A stretch of 64,000 nucleotides of DNA from the NCBI GenBank assembly GCA_003956705.1, contig QZCP01000076.1, positions 1 through 64,000 of the forward strand, in the 5' to 3' direction. Shown here one piece after another: positions 13,325 through 25,995 of this stretch (positions are counted from its first letter, which is position 1; each line of letters opens with the position of its first letter). Below the pieces are notes generated by a model. That model was not told the DNA's origin. It made no database searches and was given only the letters and a program-made list of their open reading frames with translations. Source of the stretch: Brevipalpus yothersi. Taxonomy: Eukaryota; Arthropoda; Arachnida; Trombidiformes; Tenuipalpidae. Both the position numbers and the translations under genes were made by a program.

Positions 13325-14453
13325 ATGTTTGAAGCTCGTATGGTTCGTGGTTATGTATTGAAAAAAATTCTTGATGCCATCAAGGATCTGGTCAATGAGG
13401 CATCTTGGGATTGCTCGGCCTCTGGCATGTCACTACAAGCTATGGACACATCTCATGTGAGCTTGGTTGCCGTTCAATTGAAAGCTGATGGCTTTGATCG
13501 CTATCGATGTGATCGTAATTTAACGTTGGGCATGAATTTGACCAAGTAAGTGGTTGACAATTTGTGACACATTGGCACAATGACAATCCTTTTTGACCTA
13601 TGAGAAACGGAAGCCTTTTGTTAGCTTCCCTTTTTTTTGGCGGTCTTCACTTGCGCCGGTCACATTATGCCGCTTCTTGGAGGTTTAATTTCTTTGTTCT
13701 CCTTTATTTAGTTTGGCGCAAATAATCAAGTCTGCAGGCAATGATGATATTATCACTGTCAAGGCATCTGATGAAGCTGATAAGATTACTCTCATTTTTG
13801 AGCCCAAAAAAGATTCCGAAACATGGGAATATGAGTTGAAATTGATGAACCTTGATTCCGAATATCTTGGTATTCCGGTAAGTGAGAGACTGATTTAAGC
13901 GGGAAATGCAGCTTGTCATCTTGGACAAAGTTTTAATGTTTTGCGTTTATTTCTCTCAGGAAACCTCGTATTCTGTTAAGATAACATTGCCTGCTACCAA
14001 ATTTCAACGTATTTGTCGTGATCTATCAGGAGTTGGTGATGCTATGACTATTGCTTGCACCAAAGATGGTGTTCGATTCTCTAGTAAAGGTGATCTTGGC
14101 TCTGGTAGTGTTAAAGTTAGTCAAACTGCATCTGCTGATAAACCTGAAGAATCAGTGACCATCAAGATTGAAGAGCCAATTGTACTGACGTTCGCTGTTA
14201 AATATCTCAATCACTTTGCTAAGGCCACTCCACTAGCGAATCAAGTCACTCTCTCACTTTCCAAGGACGTTCCATTAGGTAAGATATGCAAAATTCAAAT
14301 TCAAATTGTTTCAATGTACTGATGTAATCTTTATTTTTTCTCACTCTTTCCTTTTCGCTAGCTGTTGAATACCTCATCATTGGTGATGACGAGGAAGAAA
14401 TTGGCTACATCCGTTACTATTTGGCACCCAAACTCGAAGAAGGAGACGAATAA
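13325..14453 (+). CDS. PCNA: Proliferating cell nuclear antigen (DNA sliding clamp)
   Basis: PCNA is the homotrimeric ring that tethers replicative polymerases and repair factors to DNA. Four exons join in frame: 13325-13545, 13712-13877, 13960-14278 and 14362-14453, giving 265 residues (about 260 is usual). The start is the family's Met-Phe-Glu-Ala-Arg. Exon 1 includes the conserved SHVSLVAVQLKADGFDRYRC segment. Exon 2 holds NLAQIIKSAGNDDIIT and runs into the interdomain connector that binds PIP-box partners. Exon 3 has the FQRICRDLSGVGDA segment. Exon 4 ends in the conserved YLAPKLEEGDE tail. Introns are 82-166 bp with GT-AG ends. An AATAAA signal lies at 14528-14533. The gene is divergent from onecut and tail-to-tail with the CDP-diacylglycerol synthase gene. 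Confidence 0.97.
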
Positions 14454-14964
14454 TGTCAACCTCGAACATTTCAATTGCCATAACAATATCAATATCAATT
14501 GAGTCTTACGTCTTACTTTTTATTTCCAATAAACATCCGTCCAATTTGAATGATTAAGACTAGAGCTTCCCCTTAGGATTTCAATCAATAATCATGATCG
14601 ACAGAATCTCATGTGCCCTTAGTCTGATCACTACACTGATCATTACATAAAGTTGGAATGAATAGACTTTGAATTATTCTCTAATTATTTGAGTGTTTGT
14701 GATAGAGGCTAGATATTAGCAATAAGTGGAATAGAACAAAAATAATTATCAACGACAAATATTCACAGGATGGAATTAAGACATCAGCGGATGAAATTAA
14801 CGAAGGTAAATCAAGCTCAAGCGATGAAACATGGGTTAAGATTGGGAAACATTATTGGCGAATGAGATGGCATGTATAACGAGATATGCAATATGCGCAG
14901 AGAGAAATAGAGAGAGAGAAAATTGTAAAATTTGATGACCTTCGACTCATACAACACTTATTGC
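14454..14964. other. Tail-to-tail intergenic region, PCNA and CDS
   Basis: It contains the PCNA 3' UTR with AATAAA at 14528-14533 and the presumed 3' end of the minus-strand CDP-diacylglycerol synthase gene. Nothing else is recognisable apart from a short GA-rich stretch near 14900. Confidence 0.7.
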
Positions 14965-17222
14965 TTAAACCAGGACAAAGCCACGATCGGTCAATGATTC
15001 ACGAAGTTGATTGTAGAGTTCAATTTGATGCTCAGGTGCAAGTGAGATGGCCATTTGTAGAACTGACTGAAGATTGGGAGCAGCTATGAAACTGGCAATG
15101 TAAACATTAACAAAGGTAGCCATCAAAAATTGGCAGTCAAAACGATCCATAATACCCCCATGACCTGGTATGACATCACCAAAGTCTTTGATTTTAAATG
15201 CTCTCTTAAAGCCACTGGCAAAGAAGCCACCGAATGGTCCAATGATAGAGCTGAATAACGATAACGATAAGGAGTGTAGGACGAATGGATACATTTTGAC
15301 CGTCGGAGGCATTCCAATCTGTAATTCATTAATTTACATAATCGTTAAGTGAGTCCAATAGAGACACAGAAATAGTTGGGGACAGGAAACAGGTTCTAAC
15401 ACACAGGTGATAATCTTTTTCTTTTCAGCTACTCACAACTTTCAGTATGGTGGCAAGCTTGCTTGGCAAGTCATAATCTTGCAGTTGGAAAAGAGGAGAG
15501 GGAGAACAGCTGAGAACAGTCTTCTCGAGATCATGAGAATATCTTATGGGACAAACAAAGTATTCATATTGGCACAATAAATGCGAAAACTGGATGGAGA
15601 GAGAGAAAGAGAGATGAAAGATAAAAAAATTCGTATTAATTTGTGATGCAATCGCTTTGTTTGCTCTTTAAACTCACGCAAAGACCGAGAAACACGGTTG
15701 CAATACCACCACCAATGAAACCTTCCCAAGTTTTCTTGGGAGATAACTTGATTAGTGGGGTCCGACCGAAAAAGAAGCCGAACAAGTATGCCATAACATC
15801 ATTGCAGATTATCATGGAAACGGGCACGATAAACCATATTAGCCCTTCAAACATATTGGATATGATGAAATATGATTGAGTGACAACAATCAATAGAGTC
15901 ACATGCGTCCACGCAAACTAGAGAGAGAGGGAAGAAGAAAACAAAGATAGGTGAAATATTAACTCCAATTAACTTCCATGGCAGGTGAGATAGATGGATA
16001 TCATAAATTGAGCCTATTCATTGCTTACCAGTGAAAATTGTCTGATGTAATATCGCTTTTTCAAGCTTAGAACGAACCAGATGAATCCAGTTATATACAA
16101 ACAGAAAGAGATGAACTTGTGGAAGGTGACTAGCAATGCTAAAAAGTTCTGAAAAACGGAATTGAAAAAAGAATCAATCAATAACCAGAGCCAATGATTT
16201 GTGCTATCAATGATCTTTCTCTTTTTTTTCTCTCTCTCTCTCGTTGAATATAATGCCACCCGTATGTGTATGCTTATTGATGCTTACAGGTTTTTGTAAA
16301 ACGACACTGAAGAAGTGAATGAAATTGGGACCGAAGAGGAAATAGTTTGACGTCAAAAGAAAATACCAGGATAAGGATCGAAACCATAAAAGTCCATGGA
16401 CCCGGTATACAGCATAGCCGATATCGATAATCTCTTGGAAACATTTGACTTGCACAAGAAGAGTCTGGTGAGAAAAAAAGTGGTTCAAAATGATGAAGCA
16501 TGAATAAGTGGATGATATATTTTTTTTTCTCTCTCACTACTTTCATTGACAAGAGAAAGTAATGATGATCATTTCATTGGTGAAGAAGAGCAGTTGCATT
16601 CTTACAAATGCATGCTCATGTGAGACTGTCAGCGCATAGCCTTGCACTTCGCAGAACGAGCAAGCAAAATTTTCAACATCTGATAGTGATAAATAAATTT
16701 TCTGATGCAGGAATGATTAATCTGGGAGAGAGAAAAAAAAGTACTCACAACACAGATGAGAGCAAGTGGTCCAAGATAGATGATCAAACAGAATCCTGCG
16801 ACCATAACAAATGAGAATATGCTTCGAATGATGTAATTACGCCATTTTGCAGGAAAATAAGACAATGCCCGATCGATTGCTTGATTCGTTTTCTCCGAAG
16901 ATTTGGCCAAAGTTTTCAAATAGTTATCTCTTCGAATCAGCTCTTCCACTATTTTCTCTTCACCCTCTGAATCAACACCACCGGCATCCAGAGGACTCTT
17001 GGAATCATTCTGGAGGAGACCCGAAAGAAAGAAAAAATGAATACCAAGAATAAAATGCCAAGCCAAAACGAACAAAAAGAATCTCATCAAATATCGATAG
17101 ACACACACAATTTCTCCAGTGGAAGAAAAAAATCATCCCGTATATCATCCTCACACACTTACCTTATCATCGTCTTCGTCACCTCTTTCCTTGGGAATCC
17201 GTTGACGTATTTCCGATGACAT
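14965..17222 (-). CDS. CdsA: Phosphatidate cytidylyltransferase (CDP-diacylglycerol synthase)
   Basis: This multipass ER enzyme makes CDP-diacylglycerol from CTP and phosphatidic acid, feeding phosphatidylinositol and phosphatidylglycerol synthesis. Seven exons on the minus strand join in frame: 17222-17163, 17009-16749, 16464-16288, 16148-16029, 15917-15678, 15589-15437 and 15318-14965. The product is 454 residues; animal CDS1/CDS2 are about 445-461. The N-terminus is acidic and cytosolic, followed by many hydrophobic segments. The conserved FGRTPLIKLSPKKTWEGFIG stretch is in exon 5. The cytidylyltransferase signature spans about residues 372-398 (SGFKRAFKIKD through PGHGGIMDRFD). Every intron (88-284 bp) is phase 0. 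All parts of the family alignment are present, with no frameshift, so the gene should be functional. Confidence 0.96.
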
Positions 17223-17902
17223 CTTGACACCCCAATTAAACACCCAAACAAATAAATAAATTCGATTAACTTCACTTAATTGCACATTATTCGAGACATC
17301 GAGAAACTCTCTCTCTCTTTTCACTCTCAGCTCAAAGGAAAATATGAACCTTACAGATTTTTATGGATTCCTTACAAAAACATCAACAGAATAGTGATGG
17401 CGCCACTGGACCACTGGGCTACTAGTGGCATCTATTGGGATTTTTTATAACTAAAATCGTACTCAGTTGTCATGACAATTGTGTCAATCGTATCAACTTT
17501 ATTTTAATAATCGATTTTTTGATTTTCATCATGATTTGTGAATAACACGTTATCGTGCAATTTTTGAACTGGCTTGTGAAGTGAATTTTGATCAATTGGA
17601 AAATTTTGGTGAGAACAATTTTCTCGATGAGTAATGAAATTTTTGTTTAACATTTTTTAACGAACGAAACTTTTCTCAATGGAGAATGTAGGTAGTAATA
17701 AAAATAATTATTTATTGGTTCATTAAATTATTTACAAAAACTATATGAAGGAAAAAAATTTTTTTTCTCACAATTTATCGAACATATTTTTTCAAGCTCT
17801 TTCTCTTTCGCTTAGGAAGAGTCCACAAAAAATTGAGGTGCATCAATTTTCTTTCCATGTTAGCATTCTTTCACTTCATCACATTGAGCTGATCAGCTAG
17901 CC
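17223..17902. other. Intergenic: CDS promoter side and 3' UTR of the next gene
   Basis: On the minus strand the stop of the proline-rich gene is at 17903. An AATAAA signal for it sits at 17716-17711 (TTTATT on the plus strand), roughly 190 bp downstream. The right-hand-gene 3' end and the CDS 5' UTR/promoter share this AT-rich gap. No additional gene is seen. Confidence 0.6.
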
Positions 17903-20362
17903 TCATCTTGGAGTTATTTTATCCATCTTTTTACCAGCAAAAGATGGTGAAGATTGTGATGGAATGGCAGATGATAGTATTGGTGGTGGCAGTGTTTGGG
18001 GAGATGATGATGATGAAGCTACCGTGATTAGGGGATCAGTGGCTAATGGAATTTGATCAGGAATCATAGCAGAAGAAATGGTTGGCATCATTTTTTCTGA
18101 TACCGTTATACTTTCTGTTGGCGGACTTTCCATCACCAACGATTCTGCTGTTTCTCCATTCGCTTCCGCTGCAGCAAGATTTGCTCTCTCATAGCTTGCC
18201 TTATTAATTGCAGCCACCATTTCATCAGTTAATGATATCTCTCGATTCCGATCACTTGTCCTCTTCGACGGTCCGAATCTCCATCTTGACCCGGAACCAC
18301 GACCTGGATGCTGGTGCCTCTGATGACTGGTGGTCACTTTATTGAAAGACATGAGAGAAGTCAAATCTTGAGGAATTCGACGAAGAATATTCATTGGACT
18401 GTATTTTCGACCTCTTTGTTTTCTACGCTCTTGGCTTCGAGTATACAAGTGAGGTTGATATGATGGATATAAATTTTGATCACTTTGGAAATGAATTGTT
18501 TCCGGAATAGCCGCTGCCGCGGTGATCATTTTGGGTCTCAAATCAGCACTCGCAATCATTGGACCTGTGAGTGATGATGTTTCCGAAAATATTGTTCCCA
18601 TATTGTTCAAGTTGTACATTAGTTGATTGTATTGGGTCATTGTGATCGGCTCAATTGGTTCGTCCAGAGACATGCTTGCCGCACGATTATATTGACTTAT
18701 TTGACTTAAATCTTTCAACCGTATTGTTGATGGTGGCGAATTTTGATATCCACTTGTTCGTAGAACAGCAACAGGCTTTATTGGATATGAGATGATATTG
18801 GATCCCAGTAAATACGATGGTGAATGTGAAAGTTCTGGAGCCAGATAATTGACAACGATCTCTTCTACCCGCTTCGCTTGAAGCATGTCTGATGGATGTT
18901 TCACGATCGGATGGCTTCCAGGATGAGAAAGATGATGTTTGATCGAATCAATGGTCAACATAGTTCGTGGAGCAGCATTGCCATTACGATGATGTCTATT
19001 GATATGGCGATGATGATGATGATGATGACGACTATTATCATTCGATGGCATTAGAAGTTGACCACCAATCATGGACATTGGTGTTGATTCATCCAATATC
19101 TGTTGAACCACTAGTCGCCTCAACAGTTCATCCACACTTTTCGGTGGATTAACCATAAGTGCTGGATGATCTTCATAAATACTCTCGATATTGTCCAGCT
19201 CTTGAAGATGGAGACCAATCTCATTGGCATTTGATGCTGATGCTTTGATATCACGACGAGTACGCTTACTTCTACTTCTCAATGTGGCCAATTTTTGTTC
19301 AAAAAAATCTTTCGCAGCATCATCACCTTCAACTTTCTCATCAATATTGATCACCTCATCGGATGGTATTCGAATTCTTTTGACACCATCAATTTTCTCA
19401 CCACCATTCAGAACCAATGATTTTTCCTTACGATCTTGTGTACTCTGATCAGCACCACCTCCATCAACGTCTGGGAGCTCAATTGGTTTGGGACCTTTCC
19501 GATTGGACATACTTTTATCATCAACAGGAGTAAAATATCGTCCACTAGTACCACCTGTTCGAGCACCGAAAGGTAATAGGAAAAGTTTGGTGGTTGTGGT
19601 GGACAACGATGGTGCTGGAGTGACCAGTGGAGTCAAAAATCTGGGTATCGGTCGAGGTGATGGATGGTGGGTGGTGGGTGGCGATGGTGTCAATCTTGGT
19701 CTGGCGGTGGTGACAATACGACGAGGTGTGTAAACTGGTGCTGGACTTGGAGGAGTTCGAATGGTTGGCTTAGGCACTGGAGGAGGCATGTGGACCTTAT
19801 GATTGTGGACTATTCTAGGTTTTGGTGTGACTGAATTTTGGAGTCTGGGAAAATTATCGAAATCATGTGTTTTGAGGAAATGATTTTTTTCATGCTGATT
19901 TTTGGAAAAATCATACTTCTTATCATTCATCTCTAGCCTTTCAATATTGTGGTGTTTTATTTCTTTCGATGGAATATGTGAAACATCCGGCTCAATCGGC
20001 TTAAGAACTAATTTGGGTGACTCTGATTTGGGAAGACTGCTTTTGGAAGTGATTTCATTTATCTCTTCCTCTTCTTCATCATCTTTCTCTTTGTCTTTGG
20101 TATCATCATAATCTTCATCGTCTTTGTCTTCCAGTGAAAGCTCATCATTGATTTCAAAGGCTTTGTCCAACTTTTCTGAGCCATCCTTTCTTTCACTCTT
20201 TTCATCGTTCGACGATGCTAAAGATTCTCTTATCTCCGGAATATCTGGCAAGTCAGAAACCACAATCATGTCCTTATCCTCCGTTTCACCAGCATCCTCA
20301 AGAATACTAGTATCAGTTGTATCTAGACCAGGAATTTTCAGCTTTTCATAAATCTTGAAACC
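17903..20362 (-). CDS. Large terminal exon of a secreted proline-rich, furin-site protein
   Basis: I do not recognise this protein. The exon opens after a pyrimidine-rich acceptor (CTCTCAACAG, ending 20363) in phase 0 and reads 819 codons to a stop. In order it holds: a Lys/Asp/Glu-rich acidic segment; a Pro/Thr-rich stretch (about 19560-19800) with many TPSP- and PPSP-like turns; a polybasic cluster RSRSKRTRRD near 19250-19285 that fits furin-type cleavage; a His-rich run near 19000; then longer ordered-looking segments to the C-terminus. The only clear start is a signal-peptide exon at 27991-27788, whose donor is also phase 0. Joined, the protein would be 887 residues. Codon use and length make a real gene likely; function is unknown and extra small exons are possible. 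Confidence 0.8.
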   Translation of the reverse strand, partial: GFKIYEKLKIPGLDTTDTSILEDAGETEDKDMIVVSDLPDIPEIRESLASSNDEKSERKDGSEKLDKAFEINDELSLEDKDDEDYDDTKDKEKDDEEEEEINEITSKSSLPKSESPKLVLKPIEPDVSHIPSKEIKHHNIERLEMNDKKYDFSKNQHEKNHFLKTHDFDNFPRLQNSVTPKPRIVHNHKVHMPPPVPKPTIRTPPSPAPVYTPRRIVTTARPRLTPSPPTTHHPSPRPIPRFLTPLVTPAPSLSTTTTKLFLLPFGARTGGTSGRYFTPVDDKSMSNRKGPKPIELPDVDGGGADQSTQDRKEKSLVLNGGEKIDGVKRIRIPSDEVINIDEKVEGDDAAKDFFEQKLATLRSRSKRTRRDIKASASNANEIGLHLQELDNIESIYEDHPALMVNPPKSVDELLRRLVVQQILDESTPMSMIGGQLLMPSNDNSRHHHHHHRHINRHHRNGNAAPRTMLTIDSIKHHLSHPGSHPIVKHPSDMLQAKRVEEIVVNYLAPELSHSPSYLLGSNIISYPIKPVAVLRTSGYQNSPPSTIRLKDLSQISQYNRAASMSLDEPIEPITMTQYNQLMYNLNNMGTIFSETSSLTGPMIASADLRPKMITAAAAIPETIHFQSDQNLYPSYQPHLYTRSQERRKQRGRKYSPMNILRRIPQDLTSLMSFNKVTTSHQRHQHPGRGSGSRWRFGPSKRTSDRNREISLTDEMVAAINKASYERANLAAAEANGETAESLVMESPPTESITVSEKMMPTISSAMIPDQIPLATDPLITVASSSSSPQTLPPPILSSAIPSQSSPSFAGKKMDKITPR

Positions 20363-20757
20363 CTGTTGAGAGGGAGAGAGAAGATTAAATCCTCCATCAT
20401 GTGCATTGGATTATCTATAGGAATTGAAATTGAAAGATTCGCAATTTATTTCTACAAAATTCTAAGAATAGGAGGCGGAAGAGACGGAAATTTGCAAATT
20501 ATATCTCATGAGATTGAATAAAATAGCAAGGAAACGAATGAATGAAAAAAAGAAGAGAAACTAATACAGAGATGTAGATTCATCTTATTTTAGCTATAGC
20601 AATCATGAAGCTATCATCATTATGAGTCTATGATACTTTGAACTTTTCTTAGTTTCGATGAATCTTCTCTTCATTACCTATAATGAGTTCCATGGAAGAA
20701 AAAATATAGCATCTCAAGAGGTTAATTCGAAATGGAGAATCTCTCCAAAAATCAAGT

Positions 20758-20763
<6 letters not shown>

Positions 20764-20819
<56 letters not shown>
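20764..20819. repeat. (GA)n microsatellite
   Basis: A perfect GA array of about 27 units. Confidence 0.96.
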
Positions 20820-21102
20820 CACTCAAGAAAGTTCACATCACTTCCTCTGAAACTTATACCCTGAAGCACTCACGATTCATGATGAGTTTCAATTTTTTGG
20901 TCCATGAAATACAGAATCATCGAGTTTGCTCTCTCTCTCTCCCTTCAGCTTCTATTCACCATTGACTCGAAAGGGATTCCTTTTATTCCATCATCATGAG
21001 AACAGATTACATATCGATTGATCAATAGTCCAAGGACAAATCTGGATAAATGTCGCAATATATTATCAGCCTTTTTTTGGCTACTTTCAGAGTCTACCAT
21101 AG

Positions 21103-21471
21103 ATGATGGAGATAACTTTCCCTTCTCTATACACAGATCAACACTGTGTACAGTCTTGTAAATCAGGCAAGCTCATGGTGACTGACCACTCTTCAAGAAC
21201 ACTTCAATACACCTTATACACTTTGACCAGCTACAGAATAGATGGCAACCGAATGCCTCCGGATGAGATGAAGATCCTTGAACTAAAAAGAAGAGTAGAA
21301 AAGAACTGGAAAAGACATGATAAATTGAATGGACTACTTTCTATTCGATTTCATATAAATCACTCTCTCTCTCAGTTTGATGACTCTATCGATGGTCCAC
21401 ATTTCTTCCAACTTATTCAGATGAAGAGAGGCAATCTTCATCCATTTTCCAATCTTCAGAATTTTATTTGA
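21103..21471 (+). CDS. Unassigned 122-codon open frame
   Basis: A single open frame with an ATG and mixed, non-repetitive residues, rich in Lys, Arg, His and Leu. It has no signal peptide, no recognised motif and no clear splice partner. It lies in the presumed intron of the proline-rich gene, on the opposite strand. It may be a chance frame or a relic. Confidence 0.2.
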   Translation: MMEITFPSLYTDQHCVQSCKSGKLMVTDHSSRTLQYTLYTLTSYRIDGNRMPPDEMKILELKRRVEKNWKRHDKLNGLLSIRFHINHSLSQFDDSIDGPHFFQLIQMKRGNLHPFSNLQNFI

Positions 21472-22831
21472 AATTGAAATCGAATTCATCTGGAATTATT
21501 TGAGCAACAAACTGTGTTTAAGAGTCAAGATTGACAAAATTGACTGTCCATGACAGCAGACCTTGAACACGTAATACAATTCAAATGGATACAATTTGTG
21601 ACATATCCTGAAAAACTTTCATCCTTTTTCATCCTTTTGTGAGAGAATTGAGATGATTTCCATTTGGAATCAAAGTTGAGAGACAATCAGAAAGTTTCTC
21701 CTCATGTCGAGTTGAAGCTCCAATTTTTCGAATTTTCCCAAATTAAGCTTCAAATCACCAACATTTTATAGACATTAGCTTCAGGGTATACAGAGTGATG
21801 CATGCTTTCTCTTCGTAAAATTGAACATTACTACATGTGCAAAACTTTCATCTTTCCATTTCAAGGATTTATCTATCTGAGCTCTCCAGAGAATTTTCAC
21901 TCATTTTTGATCTAGATTTCGAGAACTTTTATCGCTTGAACAAGAGAGAAAATACTTCAACTCAAGGTATAAGAACCACAATAAACAAATCAAGTTTCCA
22001 GTTTTCATGACATATAGACACACATTGAGCAATATAAAGCAATAAAATGCTACCGAGAATAACACTATGACCCAGAAAAACAATAGATTTTTGGAGGATA
22101 AAATTGGATCTTATGATAGGATTGAATGAATTTTCTATTGATTCATGAGCCTCAAGAGACATCAGATGTAAGATGCTCGAGAGTAAACATTGAAAATTTT
22201 ATCCTTGAAATCAAATAGACCAGTAAGGCAAGATATTAACTCTACATCATGTGTGAAGATTATCGTTTTTTTGCAGTAAAATTCCGAAAATTTTTATAGA
22301 GGATGGGCGAAAAAGATAAAATAGAGAAGATTTTAATTCATTTCGGAAGCTGTAAAACTTTTTGATGGTTCAAAGGACAATAAAGAAACTTCGACTGGCA
22401 AAAAAATCAGAACGACAGAAATAATAAATATCCAAATCTGTTCAAATGACCATGAATTAAAGTTTGACATCAATAAGCAGATATCGTCCTCTCTTCTTCA
22501 AACTGATGTTCGGTAGAGGAAAAATGATAATAACGGGAAATACTGAGAGAGAGACAAATAATCGGTCAATTTCATTTCTTGATACTGAATCAAGATCAGA
22601 ATAGAAAATGGAAACTTTTTATTCATTCGTTCGCTTTATGTGCCTCTATTCATCTTTTTACATGTGTTCATTGTGATATAAAATCTGTTGGCTCAATCAT
22701 ATTCATTGAACAAGCGTTAAAAATAGCTACTTGCTGAAATCATTCCCTCACTACACTCCATTTCATCATGAACTCAGAAGAAAGCAAGAGAAAGGATGAG
22801 TATTCAGATGGGCATTGAATGTCCACTTGAT

Positions 22832-22891
<60 letters not shown>
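22832..22891. repeat. (CT)n microsatellite
   Basis: A perfect CT array of about 30 units. Confidence 0.97.
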
Positions 22892-22897
<6 letters not shown>

Positions 22898-24661
22898 TTT
22901 CAATAGGAAAGATAGTCGAAAGAGAATGTTTGATCTGTCGATCGAATGAATTCATGAGACTGGACAATAGTCAGATCAAGTTCACTTGGCTATTGAATAC
23001 ATTGAGAAAGTGAGCTGATTGGTATTACGTTTGTGTATAAAAAGTAGTTGTCTGATCACTTGATTCATTCAAGTTCGAGTTCTCTTTCTAGTCCATCAGT
23101 TGGGTAATCATCGTCCCTAAAATCCGCATCCTTTTTGTCACTCTCTCTCTCTCTCATTGCTACATCTTCCCTTTTGGAATGCTCATCTCTCTCTCTCTTC
23201 CTTCATTCGCTTTCAGTTTGCACATGCTGAGCATATCTCTCTAAAGCAATTTCGATCTCTACTGAACGATCGATCAATCGAAATGTATTTGTTCATTTGA
23301 TGAGAGAGCAAATCAAAATTTACTTTCAATCGAAAAGAAAACTTTCGATAGTAAACAATGAAAGACAGGATGTTGGGACAATTTTCTCACTTCTTTTTCT
23401 CACCATACTAACAATACGTGTGTGTGTCTGTATGACCCCATCTTGATGGCACTGAATACATCATGAATGGTGAAAGATGATCAAATATGATTAAGCATAG
23501 ATATTTTTATCCTTTCCATCAACTTTAAGTTCTACAAGAATGACCATCACATTCCATGGTCATTCAATAGGTATCGGAATGTTGCACACTCAACACATGT
23601 CCCAAGAGTACGAATTTGTATCAAATGAATTTGATTGAGAACTGGTCAGCTTCTCTCTTCGTTGATAAGAATCAAGGTTTCCAATACTGATGCTGAATCA
23701 TGGGAAATATAGGACGTAAGTCTCTTGAATCGGAAATTGAAATCAGCCATCACGTTGACTCATTAATCCACACATACACACACAGCCAAGGACGTTATTC
23801 TTGCTCAAGAAAAATCTGTATTCATGCAACTTCTTCTCTTTGGCCCATCGATCTTGAGGCAATTCTCTCTCTCTCTCTCTCTCTGTATTCCTTTCTCTGA
23901 GCTGGGTATATCTATTATGGGTGTATACACATTGGCAAAAAGTGCTGCATAAGTAAGAGGATTCATTAGAAATCTGATTTGGCTCTTCATCGAATGCAAG
24001 AGAGGATGGAATATCTTGTGTGTATTTGGGTAAAATGAATCAGTGATCATGAATCTTCTTTTTCTTCCACAAAGGATATGTACTTAGAGAAGACTATTTT
24101 CTTTCATAATATAGACATCATGCAGGTAGTTTGTCCCATACTTGTGTTCCTCATCATTTGAATTTGTTTCTCTGCACGGTGCAACATCTCACAAAAAAGT
24201 TCAAATTCTATTCAATCCTGAGTTTTTGAAATTTGAACTATCACAAAGAAGATAACTAATTCCAAAAGATTTAAAAATTTCCTAACAATCAGTGTACCTT
24301 TGCTGAGTCTTTTTCTAATTTTCATAATCCGACTCAATTTTGGTTCAGAAGTATAATTCGTTAAAGCATGAACATAAGAGAGAGAGAAAGAGTGAAAGGA
24401 CATAAAAAAGCTTCTCAATGATATATTTATCTGTTGAAAACATTCATGGGAATTTTTTTCCAATCATCTAATCATTTTCTTGTCCTCACAAGATTTGATG
24501 AGGAATCTAATCAATCCATATAGTATCATGCTATACTTTCCATTTCAAATGGTCTTCATTGAGGAGGAAAAAACTCCTACATGCTAGTTTATTTTGGTTC
24601 TATCAACCAACCAATTTTTCACCTTTTTGAACCAAAGTATACCGAGAATTCCCCTACAAAA

Positions 24662-25252
24662 TATTTTCTATCCATTCAGTTTGAGAATCATTTGAAATAA
24701 AAAATTGAAATAAATCGGAGATACCCAAAATAAACCAATTTGATGGTGGAAAAAAAAGAAATAAAGTCTTCAAAAATTTGAAAACCGCGAAAATTGGCTG
24801 GAAAAACTGCATCAAATTGGAAAAGGCTGAACGGGATATCCTGATACATACTATCTACAAGTTGAATGATTCATCATGATTGACGCTATGATATTGAACT
24901 GAAAAACAAAGATTCTGACGATCAAATATCAATAAGCATAACTGGCCGATTTTTTGGCCCATCAAATATAATTGGATATATTTCAAATGATCCCTGAAAA
25001 TGATAGATTCCAGTATATTTTTTGACAAATAATGAGTGTGTTTATCGGGAAAAACTTCGATAAGTGTATAATTCAGATTATTTGAACTTCCTTTGTAGAA
25101 AAAAAGTAGTAAATAACAATCAAATGTGAAGTATGATAGCAACAATCATCAGATGGTATTCTTTAAACTTCCCCCTACATCTTCCCACAAGCCTCCTTCG
25201 GAAATCGAAAATTTTGGTGTGATCAAATCGGTAAATTTGAAGAATCGAGATG
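24662..25252 (-). pseudogene. Decayed minus-strand coding relic 1
   Basis: Three successive minus-strand frames read as plausible protein but are offset from each other: roughly 25252-25137, 25145-24855 and 24850-24662. The pieces are rich in Phe, Tyr, Ile and Leu, with ordinary polar residues between (for example NYTLIEVFPDKHTHYLSKNI). No single frame spans them and no splice sites bridge them, so I read a decayed gene or gene fragment. The family is not recognised. Confidence 0.35.
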
Positions 25253-25941
25253 ATGATCAATCGAAAAGAAGACGAAAGTGATGATGATCACAATCAACAC
25301 TAAAAGAAATTGACAGGCTAACTAGCAATTTTCTGTATCCATCATTGGAACTCGGAAAAATGCCAATAGTATCGAACATTTGAGAAATAGATGTGAATCG
25401 AAAGTTTAATTGAAACTTCTTTCCACTCAAGCTTCTCGATCTCCACTCATGATACGGTAGTTGATGGCAAGTGTGGTAGATGAAACGTGATCGGATTGTA
25501 ATTTTGGAGACATCAAGATCAGAAGAAGAAAATCGGCAGAATAGGTATTGGATTGAGAGAGAGTGAACTTGAAAAAGAGTGAAAATTCGTTTATCCATCT
25601 CGTCAAGAGGACACTTCATCAACACTTTTTGGACTCCAATTTATATCCACTTTCGCTACAATTTTGATAGATGCCAAGAGGGACTCATCAAGCACACACA
25701 TATACATCAATTGCATGAAAATTGGACAAAAGTCTCTATTTTGTTGATTCTTTCAATTATCATTATGGGTGTTGGGAAGAAAAAAATGCAAGAGACTATA
25801 TCATTTGGTACCAAATGAGACTCGTGATACCCAGAATAAATAGGTCAACTTGATTAATCCGATTAGTGTACAGGAAAAAAACTGATCACATAGAAGAAGA
25901 AGAAGAAGAGAGAGAGGAAAAGAGAAAGAGATGGAACACTT

Positions 25942-25943
<2 letters not shown>

Positions 25944-25992
<49 letters not shown>
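25944..25992. repeat. (CT)n microsatellite
   Basis: A perfect CT array of about 24 units, preceded by a GAA/GA-rich stretch (25892-25931). Confidence 0.95.
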
Positions 25993-25995
<3 letters not shown>

